DNA of 64,000 nucleotides from positions 1 to 64,000 of the forward strand of contig JAKCPI010011772.1 of NCBI GenBank assembly GCA_023213315.1, written 5' to 3'. A model generated the notes under the pieces. The model ran no database searches, was not told the origin of the DNA, and saw only the letters and a list, made by a program, of their open reading frames with translations. Made by a program: the position numbers and the translations under genes. Positions 1-11,670 of this stretch are shown here, piece after piece. Positions within the stretch are counted from its first letter, which is position 1. Every line of letters begins with the position of its first letter. Origin of the DNA: Euborellia annulipes (lineage: Eukaryota; Arthropoda; Insecta; Dermaptera; Anisolabididae).

Positions 1-123
1 ACCCTTCCTTGATAAATTGTTTAATTATATTAAAACCGATTTTGAAAAAGAATCATGAGATTCTTTTTGATTAAGATTTATAAAAAGAAACATGAAATGA
101 AAAGAGAATTTTGTAGGATCTAC

Positions 124-253
124 CTGATGAAATTCCTGTGATGATGTCGATGACGGATTTCCTTTTGCAGAAACATTACAAATTCCACGAGGGATGAACG
201 TTTTGTAATCGGATACAGCTCCAAGTAGATCAGTTGTTTGGCCCCAATCACAT
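124..253 (-). CDS. Internal exon of an unrecognised gene (CD module, most intact copy)
   Basis: A 130-nt open segment bordered by TTTCAG (acceptor) and GTAGAT (donor) on the minus strand. It reads CDWGQTTDLLGAV, then SDYKTF, and continues to EFHQ. Diverged copies of its first half, with the same acceptor, recur at about 3444, 6550, 17811 and 19092. In the frame used here two copies keep a related peptide: STDMIGALTEHN at 6.5 kb and STDMFGAR at 17.8 kb. Retention of TD-(M/L)-x-GA supports this as the true reading frame. I do not recognise the family. The exon must join a neighbour ending in phase 2, and none of the nearby modules clearly does. The gene continues left of the window, so this may be the live end of a decayed array. 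Confidence 0.45.
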
Positions 254-288
254 CTGAAATTCAATGAAAATACTTGTAAAAAATTATC

Positions 289-328
<40 letters not shown>

Positions 329-577
329 TAAAATTAAGTGCAGTGAGAGTTATAGGTGGTTTCTTTTCACGGTCGATTGACGGATGTTGGGTCAGGTTTT
401 AGAATGATCTGAAGCTCGGTGGTTTTTTCTTTTGATAAAATTGGAAAAAACTAAAAAAAGTATTAGGTCTATACCTCAATACAGTACTCAGGGCCGGATC
501 TAGGGAGGGGCAGTGGGTGCGTGACATGAGGGCTATTAATTATTAGGAAAATAGGATTTTCAAAATAATAAACTCAC

Positions 578-641
578 CAAATGACGGCCACGAGATGACG
601 ATGAGTTCATCATTAATGATAGATGCATCCTGGGGAATATT
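578..641 (-). pseudogene. Exon-like module M1, copy 1
   Basis: A 64-nt segment on the minus strand between TTTTCAG and G|GTGAGT. It is homologous to the copies at 1344-1410, 3039-3114, 15747-15821 and 18533-18599. It is open as NIPQDASIINDELIVISWPSFG in one frame, but that frame is not the one open in the best copy at 15.8 kb (YLPRCHYEVDSRNPD). Lengths differ between copies (64, 67, 76, 75, 67 nt), so coding frame is not conserved. It is a splice-bordered paralogous module, either non-coding or decaying. Confidence 0.4.
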
Positions 642-855
642 CTGAAAATAAAAAGGAAAAAGTTCAATTATTAATCAAATAAGAGAAAATATTTAGATTT
701 AATACAGAAAGACATAAGATGAAGTAAATGTTTTCTTTTGACAAATGGGGGCTTTCTGAGTTTTCTGAGATAAAGTTCTTTTATATTTTTTTAAATAGAA
801 AAATAATTTTATTTAATGAAAGGTATTATTCTGGTATTTTTTTTTTTTAACTTAC

Positions 856-913
856 GTGTTATTAATTCGAGATGCCTTCCGTCGACAAAACCGATGATTG
901 ACATACGAGGATC
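856..913 (-). CDS. Possible 58-nt internal exon (DPRMSIIGFVDGRHLELIT)
   Basis: The minus strand shows TTTGTTTCAG, then 58 open nucleotides, then GTAAGT. Frame 0 reads DPRMSIIGFVDGRHLELIT; a second frame is also open. It lies between two M1 modules and may belong to the same left-running gene as the exon at 124-253. No second copy was noticed. The product is not recognised, and splice phase with the neighbouring modules does not resolve cleanly. Confidence 0.35.
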
Positions 914-1343
914 CTGAAACAAAGAAAAATTATTTAATTAGTATATAGAGATTAAAAGATTTGTATTTCTGTCATTACGAGATATGTATTTAAATATTTA
1001 ATAAAGTTTTTTTTATATATGGTTGTTTTTCTTATTAAAATAAAATTTTTAAATCTCCAATGATCTAAAAAAAATTTAGAACTTCGGACTGTTAAGTATG
1101 AGGTTTTTTTAAATTTTTGGAAAAATTTGATTTAAAATGTAAAAATTTATTCTAATAAAGCCAATGATGAAAAATGCAATGCAAGTAGACGATATTAAAA
1201 TCGAAAAAAATATAAATAATAATTCCGTCGGTCAGAAATAAGTAAAAAGATAACAAAAAATTTTAAATCAAGCGTTAAGTCGAAATTATGCTCAGAGCCT
1301 TGGTACTAATTATTAAAAAAATTGATTAAAATAATAAACTCAC

Positions 1344-1410
1344 CAAATAGGAACGTGCGATGTCATTGAGTTCAGCCTGATTCACGATAAGATGCATCTT
1401 GGAAGAAATT
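1344..1410 (-). pseudogene. Exon-like module M1, copy 2
   Basis: A 67-nt copy with TTTCAG acceptor and G|GTGAGT donor intact on the minus strand. The frame reading ISSKMHLIVNQAELNDIARSYL is open, but it is not the frame of the other copies. The flanks (an AATAAACTCACCAAAT block on the plus strand and a CTGAAAATAAAAAGG block) are also shared with copy 1, so the duplicated unit is larger than the exon. Confidence 0.4.
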
Positions 1411-1810
1411 CTGAAAATAAAAAGGAAAAAAAAAATATAATTAGCAAATTTGGGAGAAAATAATCTATATTTAAATAAGAAAAAAAAATATTAAATTTTT
1501 GATTTTCATTTAAATAAAAAAGAATCTATACAAATTTTTTGGTCTTTTTTCACCCGGAGTGATTCATAGACTTAGGAAAAATCATAAGGATTAGCAAAAA
1601 AAAAAAAAAAAATCAAATATGAAATTAGATTAGTGTGATATAAAAAATCTAGATTAAAAAAAATAAATAAATTAATCAATTATTAAATCAATTCGATAAA
1701 GTTAGATTTAAAAAAATACTTTATTCCCTCCTCTCGATTAATTAAATTAAAATTAAATAGGATGGCGCGCTGGACAAGAGAATTGTTGAAATAAAACTTG
1801 TCTATACTAT

Positions 1811-2905
1811 TTCAGGGCTAACGACGGATGCATCCCTTCGTTTTGGCCATAAAAGGGCGTGCATCAAGCCATGTCTCTTCATCTGTTGATTCAGATGTAT
1901 ATATATATATATATTTTAGAAAACATTTAGATATAGAAGAATTTTTCTTTTCTTTTTTGTGCTATTTGTTTTTTTTTTGTTTTTTTATTAGCTACAAGCC
2001 TTAATTTTTCAGAATGGTATTTTGTCAGAATTTTTTAATGTATAAATTAACTAGAGATTATATTTGATGCCTTGCTGTTTTTCCGTTTTATTGTCACTTT
2101 TTATTTTTTATTTTTAACCCAAGGTTCGATTCCCGTTTGCAAATCTCAAACTTGAGAAATCTAACTCTATTTTTAATTTTTATAAAATCACCTGTCAACT
2201 GAGCTTAACAATACATTAATGACAAGAGATTTTATAAAAATAAAAAATAGAGATAGATTTCTAAAGATTGAGATTTGAAAACGAGAATTTAAAAATAAAA
2301 AGTGATAATAAAACGGAAGAACAGCAAGGCGTTGAATATAATCTCTAATCAATTAACATATTAAAAAATTCTGACAAAATACCAAATTAATGAATGTAAT
2401 AAATATTTATTTATTTATTTATATATGATTCCTTTCCCTCCCCTTCTAGAGGTTTGGGATACTAATGAATGTAATATAAAAAACAAACAGCAAAAAGAAA
2501 GATTCATGTATAACATAAAATTTTAATTTCAAAACGTTTCTAATTATATATATATATTTATTATATATTAGAAAATCTGGTGTGACTTATGATGGAAATG
2601 GAGTTATAGTCTATATATACACTCACGAGCAAAGAAATTGAATCACTCTCTTTTCATTAATTTAATGATAATTTTTATTTCTTTAAAATTTATAAGAAAT
2701 TTAAATCTATCAAAGTAATGATGACCTCTTAAGGGAGATGATTCCATTTCTTTGCTAAATGTCCTAGAAGGTTTATGTGACCAGGCCGTATGCGAAGATA
2801 AGTTTTCTCGATTAAAGTCGCGTTCAACAGATGAAGAGACAAGGGTTCGATGAAGACCGTCATACAGCCGTAACGAAAGGGATGATATCTGTCGTTAATC
2901 CAAAA
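1811..2905. repeat. Foldback region with inverted arms and an internal palindrome
   Basis: The sequence at about 1811-1893 reappears inverted at about 2827-2905 (the shared core includes CAACAGATGAAGAGACA). Inside lies a second, tighter palindrome: about 2022-2172 against 2229-2372, sharing the blocks GATTATATTTGATGCCTTGC and GTCAGAATTTTTTAATGT in opposite orientation. The short open stretch on the minus strand at 2729-2941 lies over the right arm and is not a convincing gene. No transposase is visible. Confidence 0.55.
2622..2757. repeat. Short inverted-repeat element (MITE-like)
   Basis: The left end contains GAGCAAAGAAATTGAATCA. The right end contains its complement, TGATTCCATTTCTTTGCT. 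About 130 bp of AT-rich DNA lies between. The small size and terminal inverted repeats resemble Tc1/mariner-type MITEs; no coding sequence is present. Confidence 0.45.
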
Positions 2906-3038
2906 AAGGTCGGTGAAAAAAAATTGACAAGTTTTCAACAATTCTCTTCTCTCTCTTCCTTCTTAGAGAGCTAGAAATTTCCTTCTTTATAGTAAATGTT
3001 AAGTGAAAAAAATAAAGTGAACAAAATAAACAACTTAC

Positions 3039-3114
3039 CAAATAGCAAAGCGAGATGATGTTGAGTTATCTGGATTAGAAGAGTCTGCTGCATAATGACA
3101 TCTTGGAAGGTATT
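3039..3114 (-). pseudogene. Exon-like module M1, copy 3 (frameshifted)
   Basis: Closely related to the copy at 15747-15821 but one base longer (76 against 75 nt). In the frame that reads YLPRCHYEVDSRNPDTQHY in the 15.8-kb copy, this copy reads YLPRCHYAADSSNPD and then shifts because of an extra A in the GATAACTC segment. Splice borders TTTTAG and G|GTAAGT are kept. Confidence 0.4.
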
Positions 3115-3210
3115 CTAAAATAATATAAAAAATATATATATATTTAGCATAAAAGAAGAAGTTTTTAGTATGTAATTTAATAAAAAATTCAATGGATTAA
3201 AGCATACCAT

Positions 3211-3875
3211 TTTGACGATATTTAATCATCCTTGAAATAATCAGTTATAAAACAGAATAAGTTTCATCTTCTTTTTTTTTTTTTGGATAGATAATTCCAT
3301 TTCCCTTAGGTATCATAAAGAATAAAAAAAAAATGCAATTAGATTGCAATTATTTGACATATATATATATGATCGATGGATGTTGTGTTCCCTCAGAGCT
3401 CCAATTATATCAGTTGAAGTCAAGTTCTTTGGACGAAATCACATCTAAAATAAAATATATCAACATTAATAAACACATAAATAAATATGATAATGAATTA
3501 AAATTATGAGTTTTAAAAGATATTTAAAAAAAAAAAAAGATGGGATTCAATGAATTTTATAATCTGCTTGGAATGACACTTAAAAATTTCAAAAATAATT
3601 TATAATATGAAAAGCTTCTAGACTAAAATATTGCATAAAATATTTCAATGTAATTTTTTGAATTAGTTAATCTCTAGATAAAGGGTCAGATAATGTTTTC
3701 TCCCTATTCACTATCCATTATCTGTCTCTTCTTCTAAAGTTCAACTAGAAATTATTAATTTTTATAAATTCATTAAATAATTTGGTTTATAAAGTCAGAA
3801 TATTCGAAAAAGGTAAAAATAATTTAAAAGAAAACATATTAATAATTGAAAGTGAAAAAATTTATTTGACAAAAT
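3211..3875. repeat. Segmental duplication, left copy (partner 6311-6985)
   Basis: About 660 bp beginning TTTGACGATATTTAATCATC, repeated nearly base for base exactly 3100 bp downstream. Differences are scattered substitutions, homopolymer changes and TA-repeat length. The segment contains the CD-type exon module (acceptor side at 3444) and the intron sequence around it. The high identity suggests a recent event compared with the other module copies. Confidence 0.75.
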
Positions 3876-4069
3876 GGTTAATCTGCAGAATAAAGTGCCA
3901 AGCTCTCGCACTGGCTGACTAGTTCACTCTTTTGACATTAGCTTAACATTCATGATTCTTTCGTTCTTTTCATTTGCGCGCGCTATTTGTTTTGATTCTT
4001 TCGTTCTTTTCAATCAGGCGCGCTATTTGTTTTCTCACTAAGGCCGGAATTTCCTAGTTTTTTTTTTAA

Positions 4070-4440
4070 TTTTTTTTTAATCGAGGAAACCGAACTGCAA
4101 CCAGAAGGACCGAAACAATTAGGTCGTGATCCCTGAAGTTGTTTTGTCACTAGTGTCGACTTCGGTTCGGTTTCGGTTCGGTTCGGCTCGTCTCAGTTGG
4201 TTCAAACCATCCGGTTCGAAGCGAATCGGTAGCCCTTAAAAAAATTTTTCGGACCCTTCGGGCCCGAAAATTTTTTTTAAAAAGCTACCTATTCGCTTCT
4301 AACTGGATGGTTTTGAACCGAACTGAGCGGGCCTTTTCAGACCGAAGCCGAGAATTCCTAGTTGTTTTTAATTTTTTTTCTAAAAATAAAAAAGAACCGA
4401 ACTTAAAACCGAAGGTCGGGACCCCTGCAAGTTGTTTAAA
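4070..4440. repeat. Foldback element with CGGTTC-rich arms
   Basis: A near-perfect palindrome centred at about 4262. The arms share GGTTCAAACCATCCGGTTCG against CTGGATGGTTTTGAACCGAA, and AAAATTTTTCGG against CCGAAAATTTTTTTT. Just upstream (3953-4032) two tandem copies of a roughly 40-bp unit carry CTTTCGTTCTTTTCA and GCGCTATTTGTTTT. Coding reads through the arms are low complexity and not supported. Confidence 0.6.
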
Positions 4441-5373
4441 AAAAAAAAAAAAAAAAGATTCTTACCTGCCGAAATTAAAATGCCGAAAAAATGGGAATTC
4501 CAGAGAGCCAAAAATGGCAAAATGGCAAAAAAACAATAGGCAGGGGACGTCTTCAATGAAGGGAAGTCCAGGAGATGAATGTAAAAATGTCGTCTTATAA
4601 AAATGAAATAGTGTGAACGAATCCCAAAAGAAGAACGAAAAGAAAAACAAATGAATCACCTCAGCGCCCTCTAGGTGGCCTGGCATGGCCAGGGGGGACA
4701 AGCCTATGGAAGAATTTGGAGTGCTTTTAGAGATTTAGTTCCTATGTTCAGAATGAATTAATGAACGACAACCTTATTCTGAGATGGGGCTAGTGTCGCC
4801 TGCTTGGTTCGCGTGAGCATGCGCACTAGGCACCAAGCCTCAAATAACTGGCAAACAACAACACCCCATATCGGCCATTTGTAAAAAAAAGTGTCAACAA
4901 CGTGTTTCTGCTCCCTGACCAGAAGTAAAATCGATCGAAATTCTCCAAAAATACAAAATCAGGTTGGTTTTTTATTTCATTCCTAATAATACTAAACAAA
5001 ATATATATTTTTTTTAATATATTGTAATTTTTTTTACAATTACAATTGAGATGAAATAGAATTTTTCCTTGATTCACTCTTTTGGCATTTAAAAAAATAT
5101 TAATTTGTTTTTATATTTTTTGCAGCATTGTCCTGAAGAAAAGATGCCGCGCTGCAAAAATGGGTTTCCAGAATCAGAGAATTGAGAAAATGAATAAAAC
5201 AGCACGGCTATTTTTACTGTAATAGCTGCCAAATTTCCCTTGATATTGAAAAGCGTTTATAAAGTTCATAATTATGCTCATTTACAAATGCTTTCACTTT
5301 ATTTTAAATCTGAATTATATCCAAATACTGATAGATATGACATCAACCCTTATTTTTTTCAAATTCTTTTTCT

Positions 5374-5380
<7 letters not shown>
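4441..5380. other. No gene seen
   Basis: AT-rich DNA with poly-A and poly-T runs and a short GC-rich patch at about 4660-4850. Short open stretches on both strands have no splice support and no recognisable family. Confidence 0.4.
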
Positions 5381-5404
<24 letters not shown>

Positions 5405-5405
<1 letters not shown>

Positions 5406-6077
5406 GGTTCAATTTTTGGACTTTTTCCGAATTTTTTCGACTCTAGTCGTAAATCGGTTACAAATAAATATATAAAAAAGAATTTCTGCCAAATTTCAAC
5501 TCTTAATATTAATATTAATTAACCCCGTCCCCCAAGGCAGCCAAAGTTCTAATTTTAAATGGGAAAAGTTCTTTTGTGTCTTAAAAATTTTGTAACTCAT
5601 CAACGGAACAACTTCTTGGTAAGATCTTAATAAGATATTCTTATAGAAAATTTAACGCTCTACAAAAAAAAAGGTCTCCTATGATTTTTGAGTTACTCTA
5701 CTGGTTATTCTAGGTCAAAATTGAAGTTATAGTCAATTTCATGGTTTTTTTATTCAAATTAGTCCTCGAAAAACTTTTGAACCAGTAAAGGTAATCCCAC
5801 AAATCATAAAAGACCTTTTTGAAGAGTTTTAAATTTCCTATAAGATATGTTATGTTATGGTCTTAGCAAGAGGTTGTTCCGTTGATGAGTTACAAAATTT
5901 TAAAGACACAAAAAGAAAGCTTTTCCATTTAAAATGATAACTGGCTGCCGTGGTGGGCGGCCTAATAATTAAGAGTTGAAATTTGGCAGGGAATTTTTGT
6001 TTATATATTTGTAACCGATTTAGGACTAGAGTCGAAAAAATTCTAAAGAAGTCCAAAATAAAGACCTCTCTAAACAT
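5405..6077. repeat. ~670-bp foldback element flanked by (TA)n
   Basis: The two halves are inverted copies. The left arm carries GACTCTAGTCGTAAATCGGTTAC and GTAACTCATCAACGGAACAAC. The right arm carries the complements GTAACCGATTTAGGACTAGAGTC and GTTGTTCCGTTGATGAGTTAC. The element sits precisely between two (TA)n tracts (5380-5404 and 6078-6093), suggesting insertion into or mobilisation with a TA repeat. No transposase is seen. Confidence 0.65.
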
Positions 6078-6310
6078 ATATATATATATATATACAAAAT
6101 TCATAACTTATTATTTTTATGATATTTATTGTTAACTTGAAAATCTGTCTTTTATTGAAAGGTGTTAAAAAGAGGAAAAGTATTTTGTCCTTTTTGTTAA
6201 ATTTTTGTTTTTTTTTAATATGTTAACAAATATATTTTTTTTTAATTGAATTTGTCCAGAGGAAAAATATTGTTTACTTTATTCATCTTAATTTTAATTA
6301 AATATGTATG

Positions 6311-6985
6311 TTTGACGATATTTAATCATCCTTGAAATAATCAGTTATAAAACAGAATAAGTTTCATCTTCTTTTTTTTTTTTTTTGGATAGATAATTCC
6401 ATTTCCCTTAGGTATCATAAAGAATAAAAAAAATGCAATTAGATTGCAATTATTTGACATATATATATATATATATGATCGATGGATGTTGTGTTCTGTC
6501 AGAGCTCCAATCATATCAGTTGAAGTCAAGTTCTTTGGACGAAATCACATCTAAAATTAAAAATATCAACATTAATAAACACATAAATAAAAATATGATA
6601 ATGAATTAAAATTATGAGTGTTAAAAGATATTATAAAAAAAAAAGGTAGGATAGATTCAATGAATTTTAAAATCTGCTTGAAATGACACTTAAAAATTTC
6701 AAAAATAATTTATAATATGAAATGCTTCTAAACTTAAATATTGCATAATCATATAATTATTTGAATTGGTTAATCTCTAGATAAAGGGTCAGATAATGTT
6801 TACTCCCTATTCACTATCGGCCATTATCTGTCTCTTCTTCTAAAGTTCAACTAGGAATTATTATTTTTTTAAATTCATTAAATAATATTGTTTACAATCT
6901 CGAAGTAATCGAAATAATAAAAATAATTTAAAAGAAAACACACATTATTTTTTAAACATAATTGAAAGTGAAAAAAATTTATTTG
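6311..6985. repeat. Segmental duplication, right copy (partner 3211-3875)
   Basis: See the partner at 3211. This copy carries the CD-type exon module starting at 6550 on the minus strand. In the conserved frame its distal part reads TSTDMIGALTEHNIH, closer to the intact exon at 124-253 than the left copy is. Confidence 0.75.
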
Positions 6986-7199
6986 GCAAAGTTCAATTAT
7001 TAGTGATTGTGAATGAATTAAAAAAACGAATGAATAATCTATTACTCTATATAATGTGCATGTCAAAATTAAATTAAAAATGAAAATAAAACGATTGAAA
7101 GAGATGAAATATTAAAAAATAAGAATAAAATTTGTCAGTCAGGCAGGCAGAGGTTATTCTGTTGAATCACGAGTTTATAATATTTGATTTGTTTTATTT

Positions 7200-7930
7200 A
7201 ATGAATTTATTGAAAATAATAATTCTGAACCAATTAAACAAATATTTAAATGCATTACTGACCTTATAAATGAAAATAGATGAGATGAAATAATAATAAA
7301 TTAGTCGATGTGATGACATTTGTGAGTCGAGACTTGTTGCTGGGCAAAGTCATGGATGAGATTAAGAGACGGTGCATGCCGGCTGCCTGGCAGCTGATAT
7401 CTAGCAGCCAAGCCTGGCAGCTGATGTCTAGCAGCTGATGCACAGCAGCCCATAACGAGCTGCCTGGCTTATGGCGAAATTTATTGAAAATAATAATTGT
7501 GAACCAATTAAACAAATAATTAAATGCATTACTGACCTTAATAAATGAAGATAGATGAGATGAAATATTATTTAGTCGATGTGATGACATTTGTGAGTCG
7601 AGACTTGCTGCTGGGCAAAGTCATGGAAGAGATTAAGAGACGCTGCATTCGATCTCCTTTTCAATGCGGCCAAAGAGGCTTCGATGTTTTATTACTATTT
7701 GGGAAAAAATTTTAATTAAAATAAAGATAATTGGTCGAACCGGAGATGTGGAGGCCGATTTGGGTCAAGCTAGGGGAGGGACGAGTGGAGATAAAGTGCA
7801 TGCCGGCCAGGGGAGACCCAAGCCGTGCATTGCGGCTGAAGCCTAGCGGCTGATGTCTAGCAGCCAAGCCTGGCAGCTGATGCCTAGCAGCCAAGCACTG
7901 CAGCTGATCCAGCAGCCCAACACGAACGAA
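7200..7930 (-). repeat. First-exon-like module M4, two copies, plus CAGCTGATGTCTAGCAGCC minisatellite
   Basis: Two tandem copies (about 7200-7340 and 7480-7620) share a block that on the minus strand reads ATGTCATCACATCGACTAA and ends at AAG|GTCAGT, like a first coding or 5' UTR exon with a donor. A diverged copy lies at 19615-19790. The reading after ATG differs between copies because of indels, so coding is doubtful. Between and after them runs a 27-bp minisatellite of CAGCTGATGTCTAGCAGCC type (7370-7450, 7845-7915). The 7628-7905 part is repeated at 11426-11670. Confidence 0.45.
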
Positions 7931-8095
7931 AATTCTAATAATTAATATAAATAATAAAATGCAAGTGGAAATTTTTTATTTCCATAAAAAATTTTTTTTT
8001 ACCTATTTTAAATAATTTTAATTAATTATTTTCCCAAATATGTAGATCTATATTAATAAATAACGGATATCGTCAAAGTCTTATTAGGCCTGAGT

Positions 8096-8360
8096 TCATG
8101 GGCGTAACTAGGGGGTGCCGGTGAACCCCCCCTCTCCCCCCCCCAGAAAGCTCCCGACCCAAGAAAAATTGAAAAAAAATATGGGGAATTTCAGACCCCC
8201 CCGGAGGATAGCCGATCCAATGGATTTTATGCCTTTAATTCGAAAGCTTTTCCCCTCTATATAAAAAAAAAAAGCTGTCACAATCTGGACGGCTATGATC
8301 TGCCTCCCCCCTGGAAGACCATGTTCTGCCCCCCTCTAGATTTGATCTTGGGTACGCCCT
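8096..8360. repeat. GTTACGCCC-end repeat fragment
   Basis: Begins GGGCGTAACTAGGGGGTGCC and ends near GGGTACGCCCTTGA, with poly-C and poly-G tracts. A related inverted fragment lies at 11660-11810 (ending CCCCTAGTTACGCCCAT). It is similar in ends to the hAT elements at 27415 and 57241, and probably non-autonomous. Confidence 0.45.
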
Positions 8361-8362
8361 TG

Positions 8363-11170
8363 AACGTTAATCCTATATTAAATAATTAGGTCTCGGCTTA
8401 GAATGAGGTAGAAATTTTATATAATAAAAAAAAAGAGATAACTTTAGATATATGAAAATTTTTATCAAATTTTATTAAAACCAAGCGAAATTCTTCAAAG
8501 AGAGTATTTTTCCCAATTAATAAACGTTATTAATATATTAAATAATCTGGTCTCGGGTTCGAAAGAGGTAGAAATTTTATATAATCAAAAAATAAAAAAT
8601 GACATTTGGATATTGAAAATTTTATAAATTTTATTAAAACGAAGCGAAGTTATTCAAAGAGAGTATTTTTCCCAATTAATAAACGTTAATAATATATTAA
8701 ATAATCTGGTCTCGGCTTTGAAAGAAGTAAAATTTTATATAATCACAAAAATACAGATTATATATATATATATATGTATATTTTTGATAAATTTTAGCAA
8801 AAGCAACCAAGATTATTGAAAGAGAATGTTTTTTCCAAATAAAAGACGCTGATAATATGTTAAAAAATCTAATTTAGTGTTCTAAAAAAGTAGAAGAATT
8901 TTATTTAATCAAAAAATAATAAATGACATTAGGTTATGAAAATTTTTATCAAATTTTATTTAAACCAAGCGAAATTCTTCAAAGAGAGTATTTTTCCCAA
9001 TTAATAAACGTTATTAATATATTAAATAATCTGGGCTCGGGTTCGAACGTGGTAGAAATTTTATATAATCAAAAAATAGCAAATGACATTTAGATATGAA
9101 AAATTTTATCAAATTTTATTAAAACGAAGCGAAGTTATTCAAAGAGAGTATTTTTCCCAATTAATAAACGTTAATAATATATTAAATAATCTGGTCTCAG
9201 CTTCGAACGTGGTAGAAATTTTATATAATCAAAAAATAGCAAATGACAATTAGATATGAAAAATTTTATCAAATTTTATTAAAATTAAGCAAAATTATTC
9301 AAAGAGAGTATTTTTCCCAATTAATAACCGTTAATATTATATTAAATAATCTAGTCTCGGCTTTGAAAGAAGTAAAAATTTTATATAATCACAAAAATAC
9401 AGATTATATATATATATATATATAGTATATTTTTGATAAATTTTAGCAAAAGCAACCAAGATTATTGAAAGAGAATGTTTTTTCCAAATAAAAGACGCTG
9501 ATAATATGTTAAAAAATCTAATTTAGTGTTCTAAAAAAGTAGAAGAATTTTATTTAATCAAAAAATAATAAATGACATTAGGTTATGAAAATTTTTATCA
9601 AATTTTATTTAAACCAAGCGAAATTCTTCAAAGAGAGTATTTTTCCCAATTAATAAACGTTATTAATATATTAAATAATCTGGGCTCGGGTTCGAAAGAG
9701 GTAGAAATTTTATATAATCAAAAAATAGCAAATGACATTTAGATATGAAAAATTTTATCAAATTTTATTAAAACGAAGCGAAGTTATTCAAAGAGAGTAT
9801 TTTTCCCAATTAATAAACGTTAATAATATATTAAATAATCTGGTCTCAGCTTCGAACGTGGGTAGAAATTTTATATAATTAAAAAAAGCAAATGACAATT
9901 AGATATGAAAAATTTTATCAAATTTTATTAAAACTAGAGGTGACCGAAACAAGATTTTCGCCGAAACGAAAGAAACCGAATATTCGGCTCAGTAGTTTCG
10001 GCCGAACGAACAGAAAGAAACTTGTATTTCCTAAAAAATTTTTCATTTTACTTTTTTTTTTGAATTTTTTCTCCCGGAAAATCATTTTACCTTTAGGGAG
10101 ACAAAATTTTTTCCCCTCAAGAGCAAATTAATTATTTGCTTTTTTTTTTGCATGGAGTCTCATCCATTTTCAGACTCTGGTTTCGGGGCGAAAGGTTCGA
10201 CTTTTTGGAAACCGAAACTAGGAAACATGAGGCGAAACTGCGAAACTAACGAAAAATATTGGTGGTTTTATTAAAACTAAGCAAAATTATTCAAAGAGAG
10301 TATTTTTCCCAATTAATAAACGTTAATATTATATTAAATAATCTAGTCTCGGCTTTGAAAGAAGTAAAAATTTTATATAATCACAAAAATACAGATTATA
10401 TATATATATATGAATATTTTTGATAAATTTTAGCAAAAGCAACCAAGATTATTGAAAGAGAATGTTTTTTCCAAATAAAAGACGCTGATAATATGTTAAA
10501 AAAATCTAATTTAGTGTTCTAAAAAAGTAGAAGAATTTTATTTAATCAAAAAATAATAAATGACATTAGGTTATGAAAATTTTTATCAAATTTTATTTAA
10601 ACCAAGCGAAATTCTTCAAAGAGAGTATTTTTCCCAATTAATAAACGTTATTAATATATTAAATAATCTGGTCTCGGGTTCGAACGTGGTAGAAATTTTA
10701 TATAATCAAAAAATAGCAAATGACAATTAGATATGAAAAATTTTATCAAATTTTATTAAAACGAAGCAAAATTAGTCAAAGAGAGTATTTTTCCCAATTA
10801 ATAAACGTTAATAATATATTAAATAATCTGGTCTCAGCTTCGAACGTGGGAGAAATTTTATATAATCAAAAAATAGCAAATGACAATTAGATATGAAAAA
10901 TTTTATCAAATTTTATTAAAATTAAGCAAAATTATTCAAAGAGAGTATTTTTCCCAGTAAATATTATATTAAATAATCTAGTCTCGGCTTTGAAAGAAGT
11001 AAAAATTTTATATAATCAAAAAAAAAGCTGATGACATTGACATATGAGAATTTTTAATAAATTTTAGCAAAATCAACCAAGATTAATAAAAAAAATTTTT
11101 CCTAATAAAAGACACTGATAACATATTGAAAAATCTGCCCTCGGCTTCGAAAGAAGTTGAAATTTTATAT
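8363..11170. repeat. ~162-bp satellite array with 4-monomer higher-order repeat
   Basis: About 16 tandem monomers marked by TTTTTCCCAATTAATAAACG and the block TTAAATAATCTGGTCTCGG. Successive markers fall at about 8513, 8674, 8836, 8996, 9157, 9318, 9480, 9643, 9804 and onward, a spacing of 160-163 bp. Monomer subtypes recur every four units: the (TA)n-bearing subtype with GCAAAAGCAACCAAG appears at about 8797, 9440 and 10430, the last displaced by a 329-bp insert. That gives a higher-order unit of about 645 bp. No gene is present; short reads through the monomers are not coding. Confidence 0.85.
9937..10265. mobile_element. Non-autonomous element inserted in the satellite (CGAAAC-rich)
   Basis: 329 bp flanked by a perfect 14-bp direct repeat, TTTTATTAAAACTA (9923-9936 and 10266-10279), which occurs only once per normal monomer. 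It begins AGAGGTGACCGAAACAAG and is rich in CCGAAAC and its complement. Relatives lie at 53046-53420 (+) and, truncated and inverted, at about 23325-23460. It has no coding capacity. Confidence 0.65.
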
Positions 11171-11189
11171 AATAAAAAAAAAAAAAATC

Positions 11190-11400
11190 AGATGTATGAC
11201 AAATATGGTCTCTATATATTTATATATATACAAATCAAACCTGGAAGATTACTACTTAATAAATAGCAAGTTCTTAAAGCAATATTTCAATAAAAAACAC
11301 AAATATTTTTCATTTTCAGGATTTTTTATTCAGTCATCAAATGAATAAATGAATAAAAAATCCTGAAAATGATAAAATCTTCCAAGTTTGATTTGCATAA
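11190..11400. repeat. Short palindrome
   Basis: AAATCAAACCTGGAAGATT on the left and AATCTTCCAAGTTTGATTT on the right form the stem ends. An inner stem, TTTTCAGGATTTTTTATTC against GAATAAAAAATCCTGAAAA, sits near 11315-11370. A hairpin element or foldback remnant. Confidence 0.5.
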
Positions 11401-11425
11401 GATCCTCTTGCAACCTCCAATTATT

Positions 11426-11670
11426 GATAAAGAGAGGCTGCATTCGATCTCCTTTTCAATGCGGCCAAAGAGGCTTCAATGTTTTATTACTATTTGGGAA
11501 AAAAATTATAATTAAAATAAAGATAATTGGTCGAACCGGAGATGTGGAGGCCGATTTAGGTCAAGCTAGGGGTGGGAAGAGTGGAGATAAAGTGCATGCC
11601 GGCCAGGGGAGACCCAAGCCGTGCATGGCGGCTGAAGCCTAGCGGCTGATGTCTAGCAGCCAAGCCCTGC
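11426..11670. repeat. Direct copy of 7628-7905 on the other side of the satellite
   Basis: Begins GGCTGCATTCGATCTCCTTT and continues through GGTCGAACCGGAGATGTGGA to the minisatellite start. It is nearly identical to 7628-7905 and in the same orientation, so the satellite array lies between two direct copies of the M4 module. Confidence 0.7.

Noticed and set aside
7370..7915. CRISPR-like array of CAGCTGATGTCTAGCAGCC repeats
   Set aside because: The repeats are contiguous minisatellite units without unique spacers, in an animal genome.
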